From: Pisolithus tinctorius | Lineage: Eukaryota; Basidiomycota; Agaricomycetes; Boletales; Pisolithaceae | DNA length: 64,000 nt | Assembly (NCBI GenBank): GCA_024663395.1 | Contig: JANFAH010000047.1 | Location: 372,001-436,000, forward strand | Direction of reading: 5' to 3' | Shown: in pieces, positions 56,688-64,000 of the stretch | How positions within the stretch are numbered: the first letter of the stretch is position 1 | Layout: each line of letters begins with the position of its first letter | The notes under the pieces: model-generated | Told to the model about the DNA's origin: nothing | What the model saw: the letters and a program-made list of their open reading frames with translations, nothing else | The model's database searches: none | Made by a program: the position numbers and the translations under genes

Positions 56688-57362
56688 TTACGAGACTTGA
56701 AGGTGAGCTTGATGTGTAATCCTTCCAGTGGAATTAGGCGAACCATTGACATTAAATATGTCAACCGCCCTTGGCAGTGCTATCTTTGGAATCTGGTGTC
56801 TTTTGACAAACCCTTTGTCTATAAATATCCCAGTAGCACCACTATCAAGCAGTGCATTAACCTTGAATGCCAAGCTGGCATTTGTTCATAAAACCAAAGG
56901 GACCTCCACAGAGTCTTTTAGGTTCAGCATGTGTCGGGTTTCAGACCATACAGAGGTCTTTGCACTACTACCCTTGAGATCTGGGAGACTGAAAGAAACA
57001 TTTTTTTGTTTTTTATTGCAAGTGGAATTAAGCAGGCATGGTTTTACATCTGGCCCTGAGCCCTTTCGGGACTCCACTTCAGATGATGTAAAAGTAGGAG
57101 AAGGAGAAACTGAATCTGAACCATTAAATAACTCCTGTGGTTCTTCAACATTAAGAAAAGAGAAATGATTGAAAGAAACTACTGGTACAGTATTTTTGGT
57201 TTTTATATTTTCGATTTTTGTATTTTCTTTCGTATTTTTAAGTCCATAAGTAGAATGAAATCTGTAAAAAGAAGAAGAAGAAGAAGAAGAAGAAGAAGAA
57301 GAAGAAGAAGAAATAGGAACAAATGTCTGTGTACAAGAAGAGTCTGCAGGACCCAACTTCAC
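56688..57362 (-). pseudogene. Gypsy-3 gag-pol linker and protease active site
   Basis: Minus strand: a polyserine run encoded by (GAA)n at about 57268-57312, a polar linker, then FKVNALLDSGATGIFID with the DSGA active site of retropepsins (56830-56870). A TGA (near 56886) and a TAA (56688) interrupt the frame. The TAA does not fit CpG decay. Confidence 0.85.
57268..57312. repeat. (GAA)n microsatellite in Gypsy-3
   Basis: About 15 perfect trinucleotide units within the gag-pol linker. Read on the coding strand they give a serine tract. The length is likely to vary between copies. Confidence 0.95.
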
Positions 57363-57380
57363 TGCAGCTCCAACTCTTTT

Positions 57381-58353
57381 AACTGGTTGATGTGAGTGAC
57401 AATCTGTTCGAAGCTCATCCCCTCCATTGCTTGTAGGCAGGGGTCAGGTCCAGTGCCAGTATTTACAGCCCTGATGGGGCATCCTTGTGATTGTGCCTGT
57501 TTAGGGCACTCGCTTCAGTAATGCCCCTTGAGGCTGCATCCAAAGCATGTGATGTGGGACTTGTCCTTAGGAGGTCCCTTCCCCTTCCCTTGGCATGGAG
57601 CAGTGCCTATGTCCATGGGAGTGCCAGCTCCAGGTTGCATGCCAGTGGTGGTGAAGCCACAGGGTTGATTCTGAGGCCATACCCTTGAAGAGGAGGCCAT
57701 CATGTATCAGTGGTTCTCAAAGTTTCAGCCACCAACCAGAGCTCCATTACATACTCTTTGTATGTGTCTTTTCTTTTCCCCAAATGATGCATGAGGCAGA
57801 GCACCTCAGGGTTTATTGCCTGTTCAAGGCACAGGATAGCCAGATTGTCAGAAGCACTTGCCATCAGCTTCCAACTGTCAAACTCTGCCAAGAAGGCATC
57901 CATCCGAGACTGTCCTTGCCTTGCCTTCTGCATCTTCTTCCAGGCCCAATCCCCATTGTTCATGGGCCAGAAGCGAGAGTTGAGATTGGCTACCACCTCA
58001 TCGATGGTAGGCCAATTTCCATTTGCCAAGTGGAAATCCAACTTGGCATGGGCATAGTTGCTGGCTATTGGACTGGTCATCTGGGTCCAGAAAGCCATGC
58101 AATCCTGGCTTGTATAGTGGTGGACAGCCGCTTTACAGTAGGCTCTCATCCTGATTGCCCACTCCTCATACTTGGCCACAGAACCATCGAAAGTTCCAGG
58201 CTCAGCAACACCCCTCTTGGTGGGGTCAAAGTTGGTCATTTGCACTGCAGCTGGTGCAGGCATGTATTGCTGCATTGCTTGGGCCATAGCTGCTGCCATG
58301 GCTTGCACCACTGTGTAATCAATGGGAGGCGGCTGTGGTTGGGCAGGGTCCAT
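57381..58353 (-). pseudogene. Gypsy-3 gag
   Basis: Starts at ATG 58353 (MDPAQPQPPPIDYTVVQAM) with a helical N-terminus. The Gag core follows: FDGSVAKYEEWAIRMRAYCK, AFWTQMTSPIASNYA, DAFLAEFDSWKLMA. A zinc knuckle CFGCSLKGHY*SEC lies near 57520-57560. The TGA inside the knuckle stands where Arg is expected. A second break near 57700 follows ETLRTTDT. Confidence 0.9.
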
Positions 58354-59078
58354 TTCTGCTAGTTAGCAGGACCAGCTTGCGAAGGGGACAGTGGATGGAA
58401 CGTCCGTTCTGAAGGTTGTAGGGTTGATTAAAAATGAACCCAAGTTCATTTGGGTCAGGAGAGGGTGAAGGCGAAGGATAAACGAGCTCTGGAGTTACTT
58501 CATGGAAGAGCTCGAGAGGGGGTAGGGGAAGTGCAGTGAGCATGAGAGGCACAGAGTAGAAAGTTCTCTTTTATAGGGGAGAAACCTAAGAGGGAGGTGG
58601 AGCTCAACCTCTTCCTTCTTAATGGCAGGAATGGTGGTAAAGTAAGAGTTATGTAGGTGTACTACTTGCTGATGGTGTTCAAGACCACTAAACACATAGT
58701 CTGTTTGCTGTCATGCACCTGATCAATCTCCTAGAAATAGGGAGAGACCAGCCTGGCACACTATGTGAACTATGGTGGGTATGAGAACATCAACTACTGG
58801 TCTACCTCCACTGCTGCATGGGAACTATGACTATATATGGCTCAGCCACTTTGGACCTTGTGGGCCCTCTTGAACAAGCATTGCCCTGCATACACCAAGC
58901 TCAACCTTGGGATGGTGTATATATGTAACATAAAACTCCCTAAGATGTTTGCCCAACTGGCTCCGTCACTTGGGCACTCTCGGTCACACTTACAGAGGCA
59001 AAAAGAAAAGCTATGGGGCAGACTGCCCTTTACAACTATCATACTGCCATTAACCCTCCACGCCAGGTATGAAGTGGT
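58354..59078 (-). other. Gypsy-3 5' leader
   Basis: About 750 bp between the gag start and the primer site. No long conserved frame. A few short frames are open on the minus strand, but none has a motif. Such leaders usually carry packaging signals, which cannot be located by eye. Confidence 0.5.
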
Positions 59079-59087
59079 AGGGGAGAA

Positions 59088-59105
59088 GTAGTAATCTAGT
59101 TTGAG
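59088..59105 (-). promoter_or_regulatory. Gypsy-3 self-priming site
   Basis: In sense orientation the bases next to the 5' LTR are CTCAAACTAGATTACTAC. They do not begin with TGG. The 10-mer AACTAGATTA is the exact complement of TAATCTAGTT in the LTR, which lies about 36 nt after the TATA box, near the expected RNA 5' end. This matches the Tf1/sushi mechanism, where the RNA primes itself. Confidence 0.7.
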
Positions 59106-59503
59106 TGAAGCAACCAAAGACAAATGTCTTCTCAGCTATCACTTCAAACCAGAGAGATTGGGAGTGGAACCCATTGATTGAGGACTAGGCTCAAAATGAA
59201 CTAGATTAGAGAGACTGGCTATGACAAACAATGGGACTTATATACTGCCTTACTGTTTGTACATACTGCCACAAGAGAATGTTCTGGAAAGAAGTAAACA
59301 AAAGAGAGAACTATGCTATTGGATGAACATGAACATGTGTTAGTAACAAGGCACAGCCTTACTAAGTATCATGTAAGCGTAAAGAGTAAGCAAAAGGAAA
59401 AGTCCAGGATGACTAAGGATCCCTAAAGTGTAACCCTAACCAGAGGGTGGATATATATAGGCAAGTAGGAAATGCAGAAGTGAAAAGTCTACCAGTCGTT
59501 ACA
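59106..59503 (-). repeat. Gypsy-3 5' LTR
   Basis: 398 bp, the same length as the 3' LTR without any indel. Fourteen sites differ, all explicable as CpG changes. The TATA box is at 59237-59246 (minus). Confidence 0.95.
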
Positions 59504-59508
59504 TCTAT

Positions 59509-60648
59509 GGCCATCTGTTCCTCTGCAGGAGAAACACTGTGGATCAAAGGAATGGCAGAATTGGCCTTCTTGACCCTGTTGAGGAGGCAGGGCAGAGACA
59601 GGTTGCTGAGTGACATGAACATACTCTCATTTCAAGATAGTGGGAACAGTTGGTGAGGAAGTTGGAGTGGAATTCTGGGAAAACAGTGCTGACAAGTCTG
59701 GCTGAGGGAGGTTTTGTTTGGCCCCACTGAGGAGGTAGTTGGCATGTTTGTAGACTGTATTGAACTCCTGTTGTTCATTGATATCATGATCTAGGTCAAA
59801 GAGTTGCAATCATGTGAGCAAGGAATTCCAAAACCTTGGGGGAAACCCCTCAAGGAATTTCTTGTTGATGTAGTCCTCGGGGAGTTTCTTCTTCTTCTGG
59901 ATGAGGCTGAGGATGCATCAGAATTCTCAGACATATTTCCCAAGATCTTCCAGCAACACCATATGCTTCTGAACCTGATGGTAGAGTAGAGTTTCAAGGT
60001 TGACTTTGGTATAATGACAATCTTTCACCAAGGCACCTGGATAGTAGTTCAGGAGCTCTTTGGAGAATGCATCCCAGTCATTGAAGCCATCAGGTACAGC
60101 ATCTAAGGTGGACCAAAATTCTGCCTTGTTGTGGTCAGTATAACAAATGACCCAGTGGATCTTATCTTTTCCAGAAACAAGACCAGCATTGAGGCAGAGT
60201 TGTTCAATGTCTTCAAGGTAATGGGTGATATCTTCAGTATGCCCAGAAAACTTCAGGGCTTTGTTGGAACCCCTGAGTGGCATATGTTTTGCTCCAGACA
60301 TTATGTGAGGTGGTGTGGGGATCTGGTTCAGAATTCAGGGAATGATAGGAGCAGGATTTGAGAGAGATGAGGCAAGGATATTCTGCATGGTATTTGAGTA
60401 GAAAGGGTGATAGCAGAATTTGTGATTAGGGAGTAGGAAGGAAGGAGAAGCTCTTCAGCAGCTAGTTCTGAATCACTGGATGGTGAGGGCAATGAAGAAG
60501 TTAGTTCTGAAAGAGGCAAAAGTTCTTGACACTCAGTGGGAGGATCAAAAAGTTCATCAAAGTCAAAACCTCCTGGAAATGCTGGGTAAAATGCTGGAGA
60601 CTCTGGGCTCTGAAAGATCTCATCTAAACTGAGATCTGAGTCTGACAA
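59509..60648 (-). pseudogene. Gypsy-1 gag, N-terminal part
   Basis: Proposed start ATG 60648 (MSDSDLSLDEIFQSPESPAF), an acidic Pro/Ser-rich leader, then after a frame break the Gag core LKFSGHTEDITHYLEDIEQL, DHNKAEFWSTLDAV, FSKELLNYYPGA (60301-60020). Later blocks are PEDYINKKFLEGFPQGF and FDLDHDINEQQEFNTVYKHA. It breaks at SPAEEQMAID, the Gypsy-3 target, and resumes at 49603. Several stops are present. Confidence 0.85.
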
Positions 60649-60795
60649 GTGTGGCTCTGAAATATCTCTAGGATCAGCTACCAGGAATAAGATTTCTGAT
60701 GAAGAGATAGATAGTCTGCAGAAGGGCTCTAGGAGCTCTTTGAGTTTGGTTCTTTGATGAGTGGGTTGTAAGGATCTCCTTTCCAGATCTACAGA

Positions 60796-60814
60796 CCCCT
60801 TGCAGTGGGCTCCA
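60796..60814 (-). promoter_or_regulatory. Probable Gypsy-1 primer binding site
   Basis: The plus strand CCCCTTGCAGTGGGCTCCA resembles the primer site of the gag-only element (CCCCTCACGGTGGGCTCCA), ending in CCA as a tRNA 3' end would. It lies about 150 bp upstream of the gag start and 6 bp before a possible LTR start TGTGGGACAC at 60821. Confidence 0.5.
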
Positions 60815-60820
60815 AAACAT

Positions 60821-61740
60821 TGTGGGACACAACTTCTGGGAAGTGTGTGACTAGAGGAAGGCTGTAGAGAGAATTCCCTAGGAATGTCCCAAGGGGTGCT
60901 GGGTGGAAGGAGAAGTCAAGGATAAAACTAGAAGGGGAGGGGTATTCATGCAAGGGCCACAGAACTTAATTCCAGAGGGATGTGGATGCATGAGGAACAG
61001 CAAGATGGGTATATGAAATTCTGGGAAGCTGTTATGCGATGAGAAGAGTGTATTTGAGGTAGAGGGATATGGGATAAGGTGTGCAGGATTGGAAGATGCA
61101 GGAGACACAAAGACCACCAGAGATGCTGTAGATGCTGTAGACTCAATATATGCACTTAGACTCTGGGAACTCTCAAACTTGCAGAACACACACAGATAGC
61201 AACTCTAAAAGTGGGTCTATATTTCTGACATTATGGCAGGATTATATAGTACAAGGGATGTAGGTATGAGTTGGAGTAAGGTGGGGCAGAAAAACTAAAA
61301 GTCTGGAAAATAAAGGAAAGGATGACAGACATCAGCAAATTACAGATGCATGTGAAATAGTCCAGCAAGTAGTAGACCAGAGTAAAACAAGACAACAGTA
61401 AGGGGTATCTTCCAACAGAATGGGGGTACACATACAAGTGAGAGGGGGAAGCACAGGAGGGCAGAGCATACTGGCACAAAGTCCAACTTGTGGAATTTGG
61501 GGTGACAGGGGTAACTGGAGTTTTTTAGAGGTGACTGGCATGGATGAGTGGTGATGTGGCTGGGTGGTGGCTCAGCTACTGAATTCTGGATGACTCTGGG
61601 TGAGTGCAGAATTTCTGGATCAGCTTATTGATGACTGGGCAACATGCTGAAGGTCAGGAGAAACTCTGAAGGTGACAGGGGTTGGGAGGAAACATGAGGT
61701 TATGAGCAGGAAAAATTCCAAAATGGGTTTGTTGCAGAGG
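60821..61740 (-). repeat. Putative Gypsy-1 5' LTR (right edge uncertain)
   Basis: Placed by its position upstream of gag and next to a primer site. It contains a possible TATA box (ACTATATAATCC on the minus strand, about 61230). The matching 3' LTR is absent from the window, so the length cannot be checked. The right edge is only bounded by the start of the DUF6570-like frame. Confidence 0.35.
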
Positions 61741-61877
61741 CCAGCAGAATTTAGTGACAGATCCCTGTTTCAGCCTCAGGGAGTATATGGCTCCCTACAT
61801 TGGGAGGACAGTCATTGGTGTATGCATGAGACTTGCCAGCATCAATGAGCCTGTCAAACAGGTGAAGTGCTTAACAA

Positions 61878-62730
61878 TGGGGATCTGTCCAATGTGGAGT
61901 TTCCTCCTCATCAGTCATTTGATCAGAAAGTGGAACTTGTGAAAGAATGGCAGTAGTGTATGAATCCATCTCACCTACAACAGGGTGTGTGTGCCATTTG
62001 TGCACAGTTGTTTTCAGATTGTAATTTGCAGGATATTTCACCACCACTGGGTATGTTGACACTCCTTCACAATGATTTCTTGCCACAAAAGGTATGGCCA
62101 CAAAGTTATGGCATCGACCTTTACAATGGCACACTCTTGTCTCCAAAGGGAATGCATAAGGTGGATGACATTGGCACCATACATATGTGTGAGCAATGTC
62201 ATTGTAGTTTGACAGCCAAGTGTCCATCACAACCTGTAGGTGCTCTGGCCAACTCTCAGTACTACAGTTGAAGTGAATTGCCTGCTGAGGTTAGAGATGT
62301 CTTCCAAACTGCATCACCATTTGAGTTGGCATTGGTGTCATTGGCATGAGCATCTACAATTACACATCACTATCAATCAAAAACAGTGCAAGGACAACAT
62401 TTACCCAAAGAAGCTAGTCAGAGTTATTCCAGGGGGAACATTGCCATCTTGCCTCAAGATGTAATGGGGTTGTGATGTGTGTTGCTGCCTTCAGTGGATG
62501 ATGTCAAGGACACTCTCTGTGTTGTTTTCTGCAGCAGAAAGTTCACACCTACAAAAGAAGTGCTGATGCACTTTTGTCCCATGTTGGTGTCGAAGAGTAA
62601 GGTGGAGATCATGATCAATTTCCTCATTGCAGAAAATCAGTGGTATAAGCTTTCCAGTGTCAGATTCAATCACACAACTTTTGAATTTTTCTATCCAGAC
62701 CACAATTGTAAGTAATTTGTTTTGCAAGTG
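61878..62730 (+). pseudogene. DUF6570-like domain remnant (Helitron-associated)
   Basis: The plus-strand frames QKVELVKEWQ, GVCAICAQLFSDCNLQDI, FLPQKVWPQSYGIDLYNGTL, GTIHMCEQCHCSLTA and PVGALANS (61910-62270), then LPSVDDVKDTLCVVFCSRKF, TPTKEVLMHFCPMLVSKSKV and MINFLIAENQWY (62479-62640), follow the block order I know from DUF6570. That domain usually precedes the Helitron replication-helicase protein in mushroom genomes. Paired CX2C motifs (CAICAQ, CEQC) are visible. Stops (62271, 62463) and a frame change make it non-functional. The downstream Rep/helicase part is not recognisable in this window. Confidence 0.55.
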
Positions 62731-64000
62731 GAAGATGACCATCTTCTCAACTCCACACCCAAATCATCAAGCTCCCTCTCCAAATCATTTTAACCTACCA
62801 CAGCTTCCATTGACTTTTTCCTCTTAAACAGTGTATATCACCTTGTTTACAAGGTCACTCCACCCTGAAATTCATAATGTTTTTTTGGTCAGCCATGATT
62901 ATCATATTTTGGGTCTCAGCACTGTACTCCACTGCTCTGCAACTCCAAAGTGGGTGAATGGGCTCAATTTTGTCAGACAGTCCAGCATGTTCCTGTCTGT
63001 TGCTTTGCATACAGGTGCAAGCACAGTAAACAAGGTGCCTGCTGTGCAAAACAGCCTTATTCTAGAGTATACAAGGCTCAGAAAATATTGTAAATAAGTT
63101 TATCTGTGCATCTTACAACAGTGTGAATACCATATAGTACACTTCACACATGCAAGCATGAGGTAACATGCCACAACCTTACACTAGGCATGTTGCAATG
63201 GAGATTGGATATGCACATGCCATATAACTTGATGAAAAGCAATAGTCCTATACCCCAACATGCTACTCTTCTTTGTGACCATACATAGACTTTATTGGCC
63301 TTCTGGCTTTATCAACAGTTGCTTTGCTGAAAACATGTTAGAATAATAACTCCATAAATGGTGAAAATATCCACTTACAACACTATGCACACAGATGTTT
63401 TTGAGATTTAATGGTTAATCCCACTGGAGACATTTGTAAGAAATGTGACATTGTGATGGCAATCAGGATTTTGAATGTATATGGGACTTTGGAGATTGTT
63501 GGATAAATTGCCAGATTTCAGCAATCTATATGGGGTTATACCAAGGCAGCATGAACTCCCAACTTCTGATGGCAAGAAATCAGGTCTCAAATCTGAAGGT
63601 TGCATAGGACTATATGAGGGGACATGGCTGTACACAATAACAAGCAGATTCCAAATTTCACAGGATTCTCCACAGCAATAGGGGATTTCAAAAAAGACAC
63701 TGGTAGGCATTGAGATGCTGCAATCAACCATCATACTGGTTAGCAGATGAAACTGAGGGTCTTACCAAGAACAGTGAACTGCATAAGAGCTGAAATTCTC
63801 TTTTTTTCATTTGAGGAATATCTTGGCTGTGGACAGTTCAAATAAGACTTGTGGTAAAGAATATGTCTTACACATCTGGTTTGCCTGTGCTATACCCACA
63901 AGCATGGGGCATAAATCATCCACACTTTCACCATGTTTCTGGAAGGCCACTGCAATTTGTGCAATAACAGTATTTTGGACACCTGATTGCTGATATTTTT
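62731..64000. other. CpG-poor DNA, nothing recognised
   Basis: Short frames on both strands without family motifs, no tandem repeats, no LTR ends. It may be the decayed continuation of a Helitron-type element or another unrelated insertion. Confidence 0.35.

Larger units (their letters stand above)
49609..59503 (-). mobile_element. Gypsy-3, chromovirus-type LTR retrotransposon (degenerate)
   Basis: LTRs of 398 bp at both ends and a 5-bp TSD tctat (49604-49608 and 59504-59508). It is inserted in the gag gene of Gypsy-1. Subtracting two nested elements leaves about 6.5 kb. The order is gag, protease, RT, RNase H, integrase, chromodomain. The primer site is of the self-priming (Tf1/sushi) kind. 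Coding frames contain stops and one lost RT catalytic residue. Confidence 0.95.

Noticed and set aside
56886..57362. CpG decay as the cause of all stops in Gypsy-3
   Set aside because: At least one stop (TAA at 56688) cannot come from a CGA codon, so I limited the all-TGA claim to Copia-1.

Overview
The window looks like a transposon nest from a mushroom-forming basidiomycete (Agaricomycete). The evidence is 44-55 nt GT-AG introns, a KDZ-type transposase, agaric-style Gypsy and Copia Gag-Pol sequences, and two spliced genes of the large unnamed families expanded in Agaricomycetes. There are no rRNA genes, no bacterial-type operons and no clear single-copy housekeeping gene.

Almost the whole window resolves into insertions within insertions, most with a target-site duplication (TSD) readable on both sides. 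(1) Gypsy-2 (minus strand, LTR 15298-15949, pol running left past 1891) was hit by Copia-1 (2025-11702, TSD tgaca). Copia-1 was then hit in gag by a 4.57-kb foldback element (2978-7548, 10-bp TSD). (2) Gypsy-1 (minus strand, about 61.7 kb down to about 16.9 kb) was split by four insertions or insertion clusters: Gypsy-3 (49609-59503, TSD tctat); a Gypsy-2-type solo LTR (20176-45186, TSD tggac) that holds a 24.3-kb KDZ DNA transposon (20253-44520, TSD tctgacac); and solo LTR B (17300-19774, TSD aattc) that holds solo LTR D copy 1 (TSD gcga). (3) Gypsy-3 itself carries LTR D copy 2 and a Tc1/mariner-type foldback (TA target). (4) The KDZ element carries a solo LTR in a transposase exon, a gag-only LTR retrotransposon in its N-terminal coding region, and a solo LTR in its cargo. 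The right edge (61.9-62.7 kb) holds a decayed DUF6570-like sequence of the kind linked to Helitrons.

The KDZ element is the centre of the window: 233-bp terminal inverted repeats, large subterminal arrays of the palindrome TGGGACATCCC, a degenerate transposase, and two divergent cargo genes (A, minus, 29.9-32.2 kb; B, plus, 36.8-40.0 kb). The cargo keeps its CpGs and looks spliceable. The divergent intergenic DNA and a gene B intron hold five copies of a three-hairpin module: 7-nt loops of consensus YTTGGNG, variable but paired stems, always on the sense strand of the adjacent gene. I could not assign this to any known element.

The second theme is CpG decay. Old layers are almost CpG-free. 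All thirteen internal stops I can place in Copia-1 are TGA, mostly where Arg is expected (CGA to TGA). All fourteen differences between the two Gypsy-3 LTRs fall at ancestral CpG sites. Catalytic Asp residues have become Asn by the same change. Younger insertions (LTR B, LTR D copy 1, LTR E, LTR C at 32.9 kb, the gag-only element) and the KDZ cargo are still CpG-rich.
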